64,000 nucleotides of DNA, taken from Thunnus maccoyii. Lineage: Eukaryota; Chordata; Actinopteri; Scombriformes; Scombridae. Shown piece by piece: positions 1 to 11,539 of the stretch. The stretch is from NCBI RefSeq assembly GCF_910596095.1, contig NC_056548.1, positions 4,551,151-4,615,150 on the forward strand. Reading direction: 5' to 3'. Below the pieces are notes generated by a model. That model was given only the letters and a program-made list of their open reading frames with translations. It made no database searches and was not told where the DNA came from. The stretch's first letter is position 1, and every line of letters starts with the position of its first letter. The position numbers and the translations under genes are program-made.

Positions 1-71
1 CATGGGATTAGTGGACTATAAGAAAAATATAGAACATGACCAGCCTTTAAATCGCTTGTAAATAAACTTAC

Positions 72-198
72 CTTGAGGACCTCATGTACAGGGCTTAGTA
101 AATACATGTGAGCAGATTGTTTCATGTCCATCAGAACAGACAAACAGCTTTCCCGAACATCCTCTGGGAACAGATCACTCTTCTTAATGAGGAAGTCC
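72..198 (-). CDS. Gene 1 coding exon 8 (last one in window)
   Basis: 127 nt, begins RDFLIKKSDLFPEDVRESCL after acceptor GTCTGCAG and ends KVLK-type at donor GTAAGTTT. Equivalent to gene 2 exon 17821-17947. Remaining exons are left of the window. Confidence 0.85.
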
Positions 199-3100
199 CT
201 GCAGACAGACCACAGGAAAACCCTCAAATTAGCTGATGTTCAAGGACAGGTTCGCAATTTTTCAAGGCTGTCTGAAAACAGTCAGGAGCCCAAATGAACA
301 TTGAAACATGTTTTTCTTGCTGTAATCATTCCTCCTGTTCATACTGACCATTAGAAGATCCCTTCATAATGCACTTACAATGTAAGTGATGGGGGACAAA
401 ATCCAGAGTCCTCCTTCTGTGCAAAAATGTATTTAAAAGTTTATCTGAAGCTAATATTAAGCTTCAGCATCCAAATGAGTCAAATCAAGTAGATATCTTT
501 CAACGTTACAGTCTTTTTAGTGCTAAAGTTCCTCTTTTTGTTACTATACTTCCACCGCAGCTCAACAGGGAAACACAAAGAGGGAATTTGATGCCAAAAT
601 GACTGTGTGGACACACTGTGGATTTTGGCCTCCATCACTTACACTGAAAGCACATTTGAAGGATCTTCCTTATTTTTTTTGATATGGACAATGCAATTCT
701 ACATAGTTCCAATACAGAGCATGAAACTGATGTGCTGCACATCAGAGAGTTTATAGCTATTGCTAATATACAGTTTTTATCATCATAAAACCACAGTACA
801 CCACAGATATGGAAGTACAATAAATGGTTAATAGCCGGTATGAACAGGAGGAATGATTACAGCGAGGAAAACCTCTTTCACTGTTCATATGGACACCTGA
901 CTGCAGTTTTAAGACAGACTTGAAAAAAAAGTGAACCTGTCCTTTAAACTGTGAGTTTGTATAAATGTCAGAAAAGTACCTGAAATGTTCAATACAGCTG
1001 AGTATGGCCTTGATGAACGGCTTGCTGTTCGGTTTGCTTCGCTTCATGATGTCGTCTTGGAAGATCCTGAACCTGCAGGAGTTTGTATTTGAAGTGTTGA
1101 TATCATTAAGAATAGAACTAATTGCATTTATAAATGACAATATTTAGAAACAAGTAATCAGTCTTGTTACCTTTGTAGTAAATCTTTCAGTTGGTACGTT
1201 AAATCCTGGGCCTTGCTTTGGTCTCCCACAACTTTTACAGTTGTAGTCACAATACCATTGATGGGCTAAAGACAGATAGAGGACACGAATGAATTACTGC
1301 ATTTAAAAATGATAATTGATTTAACATTATGTTGTGTTGATAATACTGTACCGGAATGAGATCGTAGGCCACAGGACTGACAAAGCAGCCGTCCTTTCTT
1401 GACGGCTCCTCTCCGTCATCCCACTTTTGCTTTGCTTCCTCCAGGACGTGGTCGATGCAAGTCGTCAGCTCACTCTGGATGTACAAAAAACAACATGCAG
1501 CTGTTACTTTTAACACACATAACACTCTACTACTCTACTCTACTTTTTTGTTTAAGGCATGAATTTCTATGATTCTACCAGGGTGGCACTAGCGAAAATG
1601 TCATCAGGTCAATCAAATTAAAATTGATTATTGTGCAAAGGGTATACAAATGTGGCCTGTTGCTGGAGCTCGAGATTAGATCATCTAAAATCATCCAGAA
1701 AGCAACAAGTATTATAGTTTAATCTGGGCTTGTTCTAGCAAGTGAATGTTCTCTGTTGCCATCAGGGCGTCGTTATGTTTTACCTGCTTGTAAAACTAAC
1801 CGCTATTTTAAATTGTTCATTCCTTCTGCAATTGTCATTGTTGGTAGATGATCTTTTTTATTGTGTCTGTTAAGCTTATTTATTTATTTATTTATGGATT
1901 CCACATACAGCTCCTTTGTGTTTTTTACTCCTTTTGTGTTGTATATTGCATTATTTATTTCTATGTTATTGTGTTGTGTTAACCACAAGCTGCTCCAAAC
2001 AAATTGCCCCTAGTGAGATTAATAAAGTCTTATGTACTGTATTGTAAAACATTGAGATTCATCTACTGGGGACCATGAATATCCACAACAAGTGTAACAA
2101 CAATCTAACCCGTAGTTGCTGCAATATCTCACTCTGCACAGAAGTGTTGATCATACTGATTGACTGAAGTTTGAGTAAAACTACCAAACCCAAACACACT
2201 AAAACTATAAACTGTTATACTGACTAAAATATAATGAATCTACCTGTTGTTTGCTCAGGTACTGTTCCTCCAGAGGTTCCAGTAACTTTTCAGGCAGCAG
2301 CTTTCCCAACGCTTCGTGATCGATCTCACTGGCCAGCTCTGGCTTTCGAAGGATTCTTACACAGAGAGCAAACATCACATTCACAGTCATTAACAATTCA
2401 AGACACATGAACTCTACAGATTAGGATTTCATGTGAATTTTGCACACATCCAGATAACAGGAAGTAATAATCATTATGTCAGATAATTATTGGGAATCAT
2501 CCTCTGGAGATCATGAATATTGATGCTAAATTTACCAGTGGTGGGTGAAGTACTCAGATCTTTTACTTCAGATCTTGCATTCAAAATTTTATTGAAAGAA
2601 AGGTACACAAGTATTAGCATCAAAATATACTTAAAGTACCAAAAGTAAAAGCACTCATTATGCAGAATGGCCCAATTCAGGATAAAATTAAATAATATAT
2701 TGTTTGATTATTAATTATTGATTTATTATGTGTAAGGTAGGGCCAATTTTAATTACTTTATATAATCTATAATAATATATGTTCATTTAGTTGTTGATTA
2801 TATTTCTATTAATAATATATATCTGCAAAGTAACCATTAACTAAAGCTGACAAATAAACATAGTGGAGTAAAAGAGTACAATATTTACCTCCAACATATA
2901 GCGGAGTGCAAATATAAAGCTGGAGAATGCTGGAAAATGGATACTTTACATACTGTATACTTTCCACCAATAAAATTACTGTTGTCTGTCAAGTAGTTGT
3001 TGAGAAATCTTGGTCTGATACGTTGGACAGAGGATGGACTGATGGACCAACACATGGACAGACATCATCATGTTTGGGCACTGCTACCACCAGAACAAAA

Positions 3101-6100
3101 ATACACCAATATAGAACAGAATGGATTCAGAAATATAAGATTATTCACCAAATGTTGATTTTGAACCCTGTTATTGTTTTATAATAATAAGATACATTGA
3201 ATTAATGACTCACTCTGGATAATAGTCGTTCACCCAGAGCAGGAGGGAAGTGCAGTCTTTGTCATCTAGACCAAACTCTGCAATCTTTTTGAGTCTGGCA
3301 CTGAAGGTTTGGTGGTACCACCTGGCGTAGGAATTACAGATGTGCAGCTCCGGTGGGTAGCAGCTCTTCACCACCTCCACCACCCACAGCAGGTCCTGCT
3401 TCAGCTGCCTGCCCATGCTGCAGATGTCTACCTGAAGAGACGGCTTCTCCACCTGGTCTGCAGGGCGGCTGGAGGAGGTGTTGTCCATGCGCTCCTCCAC
3501 CAAGCTGCAGAGCGTTGAATCGTGGAGCTTCTTCCAGCCGCTGGGCCTCCAGGCCGGCGGTGTCCCATCTCTCTGCTTCCACTGCTTGTCCTGCTCCTCC
3601 TCCTGCCAGACGGCCTTCACAGCAGATGTTAGAGCCTCAACGTTGACTTCTGTGCTGAGAGACTGTTTCAGAATCTGCACTACGAGGTCCTTCAGGGCTC
3701 TGCGGTCTGCATCAAACCTGTCTACTTCTTCCTCCTGATGTTTAAGTGCCTCTGCTTCTGTTATCTCCCCAAACAGACGCTCCTCTCTCCCTATCAGCAG
3801 CTGGCTGGCCTCAGACAAATGGTTTGCCTCAAGGAGTTCCTCAAATGTGAATATCACTGAGGGAGAAAAGCAAAGAGCAGACCTTGTTTTGAACTGTTGG
3901 AGATGGTGTTTACAATAAAGTGTGGCATAAAACTTCCTGTGATAACTTTCCAAAATACAGATGATATTTATGCTCATTACAAACCCTTCCAATTGCTTTT
4001 TAGTGTGACCAACAGTCCAAAATTCAAAGATATGGTATGAATAAAAACTATTCATAGCATTATTTTTGAAAGCAGTACCAGTAAAATGTTTCTCAGTATG
4101 TATGTATACATATAGTGTTTGTGGCCTTGAACACATGTTTATTGTAGAAACAGAATTCAACCATTAACTTTATCTCTGTTCCTAAAATATTTCTGTTTCT
4201 TCCTGTTTTCTGCAGGGAAATGCAGTCCTATTCAAACATTAACGGTTAATGGCTGGCTAATGGCTAGCTAATGGCTGGATGTTTCTGATGTTAGCTCCAT
4301 TAACTGACCATTTTGGGGTTCCTTATCGCCAGGTGAGAGGTGTCCATCAGTTACAGAGATGGTGTTTGGACCTGCTTGAGCTCTGTTGCCTCTAAATAAC
4401 TTTTGGAACTGTTTCCTCAACCACCTTCCTCCTGCAGGTCTGCCGCTTGGTTCCTCTCCTGTGGAGACAAAATACCACCAAATGTTGCTAATAAAAAATG
4501 TAAAGACAGATAGACAAGTCCCTCTGGACTCAGCATCACTGTAAGTCCAGACAAAACTGAGAGACATATTGACAATGTTGCAGTGAGAGAGTCTGAAGAA
4601 AAAGAGTCAGAAAAGACTGATGGACATGTGTTTCCAGCTCTCTCCCGAGCAAAACGAACTGTGAACTCTGTTGTGTTTGAATGTCCCATTGACAGATGTA
4701 AAGTAAATGTTATGTTGCATATCCCTTAACTTTTTCTCGAGGTAAATGGTGATGGACCACAGATGATAAAGCCCTAACTAAGACAAAGCAGAGTGCACCC
4801 AGGTTAATGAAGGTAACGTTCACACCTACTGTATCTTTGACCAGACCTCTGGAATTGTGGTGTTTCTCCAAACAGTAGCTGAAAAGTTATCCTGATTGTA
4901 GACTGTGAGGTGTTAATTTTCATGAGGGTACGGGAGAGCTGAAAAGCTGTAAGATCAGTGGGAATGATGAAACTGATGAGGATGATAGTTATCTCTGGAG
5001 TGGTTACTTTGCATCCATAAACACAATTGCAGCAGCTGAATCTGAACCAAAGGTGCGTGTAACTGTGGACACTACAGCTACTAATAATGTGGGTACGAGG
5101 TATTATGTTTTGCAGACTTCCATGAGTGGATTCAGCGCCTTGACCTGGATGACATTCCTTCAGAGGAGGAAGATGAGGAGGAGGAAACTTCAAACCTGTA
5201 AAAAACACTTCTAAAAGGTTCTAAGTGGAAATTAAACAGAGAGCTGAATAGAATAGAGGTATGTTTGTCTGTACTGAATAAAGTTGAAAAAAAAACATAT
5301 CATTTTCTATTTGCAGGCAACATCTCAACATAGCTTTTTGATGATTCTTGCTTTGATGGTGTGTGTAATTGTTGATCTGAATAAAGAAAGTAAGTCTAGT
5401 AATCAAGTGGATTAGTAATTTTAGTAATCTGTTTAAGATCTAGATCTAGAACTCATATTTTTCATAGACATGATTGTATCTTGATTATCGTGAAATGTTT
5501 GTGATTGATAGTTGATGAACGTGAAGATGATTGCTCCACGAGGATGGACCATGCATCGTATGTGCTAGTAACCTCTCCATGGTGGTGACCCTCTACTGTA
5601 CGTAATGCATATGGGTTGAAGACTTCACAATGTGATTTATTATGATGATGATGATTGTTGTAATTGATTTTGTATTTGATTGAAGTTGGTCATCTCGATT
5701 GTTTAATCATTTGTTTTATTGTTCTGATGTAATCAAGTATGTTTGTGTGAACCCCCTTTACATTGCCAGGGTTTCATCTAGTAGGAGGCAGAAAGTGTCT
5801 TGGCCTCTGTCTGTAGGTTCATGTGACCGGTGACCTCTGTCATGACCTCCTTTAACACCTTGGTGTTTCAGGGGATCTTCTTTGAGGATTTGCCTCATAA
5901 CTGCCCTTGGTGGCCGGAAGACGGAACTCATGAGTGCTGAGGGGGTACACCAGAGGGGTTTTATCGAACTTACTGATTGTATGTATTGATCTTAACTGAA
6001 TTATGATTTCAAAAGATTCTTGATGACTTTTGTTTTATGTAATAGTTGATTTATATATATACTCTTGGTTTCCTGTGTGAAAGAATGATTCTGTAATGTG

Positions 6101-7506
6101 CATGTTGTTTCTGCTCTGTAGATGCACTCTGACGGTCTGTAAATCTAATGATTAATTGGTATTGATCTTATGATCAATAAGAGGGGATTGTTAGGGAATT
6201 TTCCATCTTTTTGAGTTACACTGGGTCAAGCCTGGGCCTTGAGGTCACACTGTAATTCTTAAGCAGAAAGGGGACATTTTCTCCTCTCCTTGAGAGTCCA
6301 GCTGTCTGTGATGTTTTGGGGAAAGCAGAAACCTCTCTGATAGAGGGTAAATCAGCATTGCCATGGTCACCAAGGTCGGGGGAGGCCTTCCTAGACAACA
6401 CAGATAGGTGAACGCGTAGCCAGAGTGTGACCTGACAGCGACCTGAAGTTCCGTGCAACGTGACCTGAACTGACACGGGTAAAATGCAGTTCCCCATTTA
6501 GAAACTAGTGAACCAATTAGACTAATTTTCATATTGTAGGTTGATCTGCTGAGGTTAAAGACTAAGACTCAGACTTTCAGGGGTAAAACAGAAAGAGACA
6601 GCATCCGAGTTGCAGATGACTTCAATGTTCGCTATTTCAGTTCTCCTCGGCCAAGTACTTCAATAAACATTTTCAGCTTTAAGACATCAAAGGCTCGTGT
6701 GCGCTTTTCTCCACTGAGGTGCTGACCATCACTCAAAATATCCACAACACTTATGTGTATCAACAGGAGTACTTTTGGGTTTTTTTAAGGATGTTGTACA
6801 GTAAAAGTGACCACCAGTAATGTGTGTATCAGGCAGAGTTAAAACATACAGAAAAGCGACTGTAGTTTATATAATATGATGTCATACAATCTCAAATATT
6901 TTAAGGAGGCAGCACCACAATGCGTCTGATTGCTAGTATATACGGCATTAGTCTGCTTAGTGAAAATGTCATTCTTATATCTGTTCCTGTAAAAATAAAC
7001 AACTAAATAATAATTAGTGTTAAAAGTAACACATAGAAAATAATCTATTAACACATATATATATATGCTACACATATATCTTATGATACACTTATATGAA
7101 CATACAATGTCTGTGTATTTTATCATTTCATACAGATACAGATTTTATACATTATGCTTACTCAATAGAGTAATTAATGTACTAGACCAGTATATCATAC
7201 AGTATACAGTATTTTTAGAAAACATGGGATAATGATTATAATTTTGTAACTAAACTAAATCAGAATTAAAGTTATAATGGTCCTATGTAGTAATGACATT
7301 TTTCAGTATGTATGGTTCTAATATAGATTATGATATCTTTGTCAGTTAGTCGCAGTAAAATCACATCAGCCATGTTCATCATCACTGACTATGTGTTTTG
7401 TGATCAGTATGAACATGTAACCTCCATACAACCTGTTTATAACTTAAATAACCTGATTATTATTGTGTTGTAAACAGTTTTTCTTACCTTTTGCTCTGCA
7501 ACTCAT
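72..7506 (-). CDS. Gene 1: Sec6/TNFAIP2 (M-Sec)-like protein, 3' end outside window
   Basis: Eight coding exons read leftwards: 7488-7506, 4309-4458, 3214-3856, 2244-2355, 1352-1474, 1171-1265, 980-1072 and 72-198. All joins keep phase and have GT/AG ends, and no stop interrupts them. Exons 3-8 have exactly the same lengths as those of gene 2 (643, 112, 123, 95, 93, 127), so the two are recent tandem duplicates. The family resembles exocyst subunit Sec6; TNFAIP2/M-Sec acts at the plasma membrane in actin-driven protrusions and tunnelling nanotubes with RalA and the exocyst, and EXOC3L proteins are close relatives. Visible traits are a basic N-terminal stretch (WLRKQFQKLF), an acidic and leucine-rich helical region, and the YPPELHICNSYARWYHQTF block. 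The start is an ATG at 7506 in a tiny first exon (MSCRAK). Four more exons are expected left of base 1. Whether it is tnfaip2 or an exoc3l type cannot be decided here. Confidence 0.8.
243..956. repeat. Foldback MITE family M1, in gene 1 intron 7
   Basis: The two ends are imperfect inverted repeats: left end GGACAGGTTCGCAATTTTTC and a TCCTGTTCATACTGACCATT block, right end the reverse complement (AACAGGAGGAATGATTACAG). The middle carries an extra ~150 bp (about 665-835) absent from the gene 2 copy. The same element sits at the same intron site in gene 2 (18008-18655), so it predates the gene 1/gene 2 duplication. Confidence 0.65.
980..1072 (-). CDS. Gene 1 coding exon 7
   Basis: 93 nt between acceptor CTCCTGCAG and donor GTACTTTT. 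Encodes FRIFQDDIMKRSKPNSKPFI and on to SCIEHFR. Phase 2 in and out, as in gene 2. Confidence 0.85.
1171..1265 (-). CDS. Gene 1 coding exon 6
   Basis: 95 nt, begins PINGIVTTTVKVVGDQSKAQ after acceptor TGTCTTTAG and ends in phase 2 before donor GTAACAAG. Confidence 0.82.
1352..1474 (-). CDS. Gene 1 coding exon 5
   Basis: 123 nt, phase 0 at both ends, acceptor TACATCCAG-type (here TACATCCAG preceded by TTTTTTG) and donor GTACAG. Encodes SELTTCIDHVLEEAKQKWDD and on to VAYDLIP; 41 codons as in gene 2. Confidence 0.85.
1600..2040 (+). mobile_element. L2/Rex1-type LINE 3' end fragment in gene 1 intron 4
   Basis: Plus-strand translation contains the typical C-terminal reverse-transcriptase ORF motif LLPSGRRYVLPACKTNRYFK, followed by a 3' tail ending TAGTGAGATTAATAAAGTCT. 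Strongly 5'-truncated. A related fragment lies at the same intron position in gene 2 (19300-19600), so insertion predates the tandem duplication. Confidence 0.6.
2244..2355 (-). CDS. Gene 1 coding exon 4
   Basis: 112 nt encoding ILRKPELASEIDHEALGKLL and on to YLSKQQ, donor GTAGATT. The acceptor reads TGTGTAAG rather than TGTGTCAG as in gene 2, a less favoured -3 base. Confidence 0.8.
2540..2915. repeat. hAT-type MITE fragment
   Basis: Begins AGTGGTGGGTGAAGTACTCA, the familiar teleost hAT MITE end, followed by AT-rich filler with 'aagtaccaaaagtaaaagca'. A truncated start of the same family is at 21147-21185 in the equivalent intron of gene 2, which lacks the rest. Confidence 0.55.
3214..3856 (-). 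CDS. Gene 1 coding exon 3, main N-terminal Sec6-like exon
   Basis: 643 nt between acceptor CTCCCTCAG and donor GTGAGTC, open throughout. It encodes FEDLLEANHLSEASQLLIG, a charged helical region and ends WVNDYYPE, where the last codon is split. It matches the gene 2 exon at 21202-21844 almost residue for residue. Confidence 0.88.
4309..4458 (-). CDS. Gene 1 coding exon 2, basic N-terminal segment
   Basis: Acceptor TTTTGTCTCCACAG precedes GAGAGGAACC. The exon encodes GEEPSGRPAGGRWLRKQF and on through a basic stretch to DKEPQN. The donor is the weaker GTCAGT, in phase 1, and joins to TG of exon 3 to make valine. It contains no methionine, which supports the upstream start. The gene 2 counterpart is longer at its 5' side. 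Confidence 0.65.
4800..6189. other. Possible internal remnant of the LTR-like element
   Basis: This stretch of gene 1 intron 1 has no counterpart in gene 2 and lies directly upstream of the LTR-like block at 6190. A purine-rich AAGAGGGGAT run just before 6190 fits a polypurine tract. Taken as a fossil; family not assignable and no intact coding region claimed. It could instead be unrelated intronic sequence. Confidence 0.3.
6190..6742 (+). mobile_element. LTR-like fossil (3' or solo LTR), retrovirus/LTR-retrotransposon type
   Basis: About 550 bp starting TGTTAGGGAA and ending CCACAACA, that is TG...CA with a short TGTT/AACA inverted end, an AATAAA signal near 6661 and a purine run immediately before its left end. 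Absent from the same intron of gene 2, whose sequence resumes at CTTATGTG (copy in gene 2 at about 25977), so it inserted after the tandem duplication or was lost there. No second LTR was found in the window. Broken, relatively young by position. Confidence 0.5.
6750..7480. other. Intron 1 segment shared by genes 1 and 2
   Basis: AT-rich, non-coding. Aligns by eye over its whole length with 25977-26718 in gene 2 intron 1. No other feature seen. Confidence 0.6.
7488..7506 (-). CDS. Gene 1 coding exon 1 (MSCRAK + 1 nt)
   Basis: A 19-nt coding exon: ATG followed by five codons and one base, then donor GTAAGAA. The split glycine codon (G|GA) joins in phase to the exon at 4309-4458. The same exon with the same donor exists in gene 2 (26724-26742, MNCSTK). 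Conservation of start, length, phase and donor in both copies is the reason for choosing this start; transcript data would be needed to exclude others. Confidence 0.6.
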
Positions 7507-8500
7507 CGCTCCTGAATGCAGCAAGACTCACAGGTGCGTAAAGCTCGTCCGTCTCTGCAGCAGGTTGACTGAAACTGAACCGAGAATAACTTGCAGAATA
7601 CCATTTGATGTCAGGATGTTGGTCACACCATGTGAAACTGTGCTCTGCTTTACCACGTATCCACATTTCCTCTGGAACATACTCTTATGATGCGAGAATT
7701 AATGCATCAACTCTTTCAAAACTGCACCTATGTGTGTATGTTTAATTTTAAATGTCGGCCAGTTTCTGACACTGATCAAGCTCACTGTGGGTGAGGGTGA
7801 TCAGTTTTTCAAATCAAATCAGAGATTAATTTCAAGCCAGTAAATAAATTTGGTCGTTTGTTACTCTCCATAAAACAAGGTCTAAATGCCTCTATACAAC
7901 TTCCAATCACATATACAAACTTTTTTAAAGCATCTAACAAAAATGAATACAGTTCACAGCACAAACTACCCTCATATATTACAAATACATCTGTTAAAAG
8001 GTTTTCACTTCCTCAGAAAACAGAGAAGTCCAACACCAGTTTAGGTTTAAATTTATTTCCTCTGCTCTGGCCACAACTTTTACCACAGCAGTTTGTTGAA
8101 CACCTTGCTGATTTATGAGTTATCAGTGTGATTTTTAGCACCTCACATACACACAGCTGACTTCCAAGATCACTCAAATAGAATGAAATTACCATTATAC
8201 ATCTGATCTGATGATGATCTGAAACATTTCGCTTCCTGTGACTTAAAGGAATAGTTCAACACATTGGAAAGTACACTTATTTGCTTTCTATTATGGTGTT
8301 TTCAAACCTATAGTTTGTTTGCTTTGGTCTGAATCAGTGGATGAGTTTGTAAACCTTGTTCAGTTTCTTCTCACAAAGAGAAAACGCATTAAAAGCCAGG
8401 TGAGATCATTCTCTCTGCTCATTGGTCAGATGTGTCTGGGGTAGCAGCAACGACGTGAACACAGGAAGAAGGTCCTAAAGAAGACTTTGTTGCACTAGTC
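7507..8500 (-). promoter_or_regulatory. Gene 1 5' leader and proximal flank
   Basis: Upstream of the ATG at 7506 this flank aligns with 26743-27690 upstream of gene 2, so the duplication included the promoter region. A GAAACTGAACC motif at about 7568-7580 resembles an interferon-response half site but is not kept in gene 2 (changed to GAACACTGAAC). No TATA box or start site could be fixed. Confidence 0.4.
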
Positions 8501-8504
8501 CAGA

Positions 8505-9255
8505 GACCTGTACTACGAAGCAGGATTTGGGCGTAGTGGAGTATTTTTTGCTATTTAGTTGGATGCTGAAGAAAACATTCTGAATATGTCACATTAAAAA
8601 ACCTTAAAAGTAATGTCAGACTGTCTCTGCTACTGAGCAAAGAGTTTAAAAGTAGTTAATGACTGATGGGGTTCATCTGACCCAAATATTGCATTTATAA
8701 TCATTATTTTTTCTAATAAAAGACAATCTTTGGTTTTTATTTCCAGTTATCATCACACAGTTGTCTCATGTTATTCTGAGCTGCAGTGATGGAATCAGAG
8801 AGTAATATCATTCAAGCTGTCAGCTGTCACTCTGGGGATAAAATAAACTCTTCACAATTAAAATGCAGCTAAAATCATCATTATGTGTTTAGTGTCGTAA
8901 ACGATCTCTCTGTTTGTTAGAAGCTCTGTTTTAAAACCAGAGTGGAAACAGAAAGCCTGGAACAATAAAATGTTTCTACTGACCTATAAAAATATATATT
9001 GCTCTTTTCTACTTGTCACTTTGTTGTAATTCAGTTCTGTTGTCCATGTTGAGATCCTGTTGGAATGATCTTTTTTTTTGAGTGATCTGATCTGTCAGTG
9101 GTCGCGTTGTTGACAGACTGTGATCTGATGCTCCAGAGCAGCTTAACTGTTACCATGGTGATGTACCCCGTTAAAAGTGAACCACCGTCGTAGGACTGAA
9201 AATCCAGTGTTAAACCTGAGGTTAACTCACTAACCCCAAATCTAATTTTTTGACA
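8505..9255. repeat. Non-autonomous DNA transposon (Harbinger-like MITE)
   Basis: Left end AGACCTGTACTACGAAGCAG and right end whose reverse complement reads TTGGGGTTAGTGAGTTAACC with TCAGTCCTACGACGGTGGTT nearby: the common teleost 'tacgaagcaggatttg' element. A second, half copy is at 51115-51300. Family assignment from memory. Confidence 0.5.
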
Positions 9256-9259
9256 GAAA

Positions 9260-10885
9260 TGTAGATAAAAGAGAAGCAGACGGGGTGGACAGAGGGTTTT
9301 TTATAAGCTTTGACACAACTGTGATTAGGATTGTGCGCAAGAGGCTGCTAATGAGTTAGTCTATATGTCACTGATTTCCTTTTAGGTGTTGTTGACATTT
9401 CAGGAAAGGTAAACTAGATTTTCTTTTTTAAATCTTGCTTGCCAAAATTTCTTTCAAAAATTCCTTTTACATTTTATGTAAAAAGAAAAACACATGCTGT
9501 ATTTCAGTGCTTCTGTCACTGCAATTTTATCCTGATTTATCTTTGCTTCACAATGCAGTGGAATTGCTACGATGCTAAGCTATGCATGGATAGGTGATAG
9601 GTGTTTTTGTCCCTATAGCTTAAAAATCAACACAAACGTCAGAAGAAAAAACAAAATATATGTTGGTTTTATATGTTGTTAAAGTTTCATGTACGTTTCT
9701 AAATATTTAGGTTCTTTTTTTTAAGTCTTTAGGTAGATTATGGTTGAGGGAAATATGACATGATGCTTCAAGATGTTTTTCAGTTTTTAAGGATTTAATA
9801 GTAAATTTGGTTTTGTGCAAAAGACCAAAGTGATATTTTAGCTGAACTTTAGCTGTATTATATTTATAAAAGCAAAGATTTGTATGTTTAGCCCTATCTA
9901 ATGCTAAAAAGAACATAAACAAGCACAAACAATTTAACTGGGTTAAATTAAAGGTAAGCTTAGCTTTGTTTTGCACTCTTGCTCAGTTTTTTGTTTACTT
10001 TTGTACTTATTTTCTTTTGCTTTGTGTACTGTTGGTACGGAAAGTAAAAAAATAACTGCACTGATGAAGGTGCACTCTTTATCCACTGTTACAATTTGTT
10101 GAAATTTTTACATTATTATAATTATTTTTATACTATTTATTAAGTTTTAATTTACTTATTGATATAAATGTACAGCATACATTTTGCAAAAATGTTCAAG
10201 TTTTCACCAAGTTACGATTAATCACACAATATCAAACTTTACTGTTAAAAGCAACAATATCTCTGTTTTCCTCTAGTTCAGGGGATACTTACGGGTATTT
10301 TGTTAACTTGTTTAAGTTGAGTGTTTCGGTGTTTAATCTGTGGTACATTAGGGTTTACTTTTTGACATTTGACTTAATACTGTGCTGGTTTACTTATTTT
10401 AATTCTGACTTTATTCTCAATAAGTTCAGCCTCAATGTAAAAGTTGATGTTTGTGTATTTTTTAAATTTTTTGTTCATCCTGCCACCACAAGATGGAGAC
10501 TAAGACGCACTTACTAAAATAAGACTTGATGGGAAATGCTCCACACCACTGACACTGACACATCCCACTTTCAGACTTGGACAGAAAAGATCTTGAAATT
10601 TTATTGATTTATTGATATTTCATTGCACAGGTTAGGTAAAGACCATCATATTTAATATTCAACTAAAACTCCACAACCTGACCTTTGATCAGAAAGGTCA
10701 GAGTGAAAGCTTCAACTATGTTAAAGGCAGAAGTTTTTAGACTCTTGGCTGATTTTTAAAATCTATTTTCCTGTTCAATTTATCTGTTTTAGTTTATTTT
10801 AATTATGTATTTTATTTTACTCTTTTTAGATCCCATTGATATGCAACTTTTGTATATCATCTTGTGTTTCTTTTATACCATGTTT
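9260..10885. other. Intergenic, no gene seen
   Basis: AT-rich sequence with long T runs. No conserved coding segment, RNA gene or clear repeat boundary was recognised. Confidence 0.6.
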
Positions 10886-10887
10886 AA

Positions 10888-11115
10888 AGGACGGCTTCAC
10901 ATTTTTCTTGCTGTAATCATTCCTCCTGTTCATACTGACCATCAGAAGATCCCTTCATAATGCACTTACAATGTAAGTGATGGGGGACAAAATCCACAGT
11001 TCTCCTTCTTTCCAAAAATGTTTTTAAAAGTTTATCTGAAGCTAATATGGAGCTTCAGCTTCAAATGAGTCAAATCAAGTAGATATCTTTCAATGTTACA
11101 GTCTTTTTAGAGAAA
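10888..11115. repeat. MITE family M1, left part
   Basis: Starts AAAGGACGGCTTCACATTTT, then CCTCCTGTTCATACTGACCA and the 'gatgggggacaaaatccacag' region found in the intron 7 elements; the right inverted end is missing. Confidence 0.6.
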
Positions 11116-11214
11116 AAGTCCAAAAACTGAAAACAGATTTGTGTATCAGAACTTTGTTTTTTCTTCTTTCCTCTCCCATTAATCATCTCACGACCCCTCA
11201 GATTTATCTGTTGA

Positions 11215-11525
11215 CCCTTTGGAGGGGCCCGACCCCTAGGTTGGGAACCACTGGGCTAAACTAGCTAACTGTATATAAAGTAGTGTAAACTAGCTCCACC
11301 TCCAGCAGCTACAACAGTAACATGCTGCTCTAACACTGATGCTTCAGTATTAATGATGTCATATATATTAATATATCGGTCAGAGGGACCAAACCACTAC
11401 TTTTACTACAATACTTTAAATACATCAAGCTCATAATGCTTATGTACTTAAGTAGGATTTTAGATGCAAGACTTTTACTTGTAATGGAGTATTTTTACAT
11501 TGCTGCATTGGTACTTTTACTGTGG
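11215..11525. repeat. hAT MITE-derived sequence
   Basis: Contains AGGTTGGGAACCACTGGGCT, a hAT end motif, and then TACTTAAGTAGGATTTTAGA and TTGGTACTTTTACTGTGGTC-like sequence that matches the end of the 'agtggtggaagaagtactcag' family. Looks like two nested or adjacent elements. Confidence 0.45.
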
Positions 11526-11539
11526 TCCTGATTACTGAA

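Noticed and set aside
3309-3738. Plus- and minus-strand frames overlapping gene 1 exon 3 (and 21297-21906 in gene 2)
   Set aside because: Shadow frames of the GC-richer real exon in other frames.
4804-5208. 134-codon minus-strand frame upstream of the LTR-like block
   Set aside because: No domain recognised; lies in a probable fossil element and is not shared with gene 2.
7568-7580. Interferon-response-like GAAACTGAACC near the gene 1 start
   Set aside because: Imperfect and not conserved in gene 2; not called as a site.
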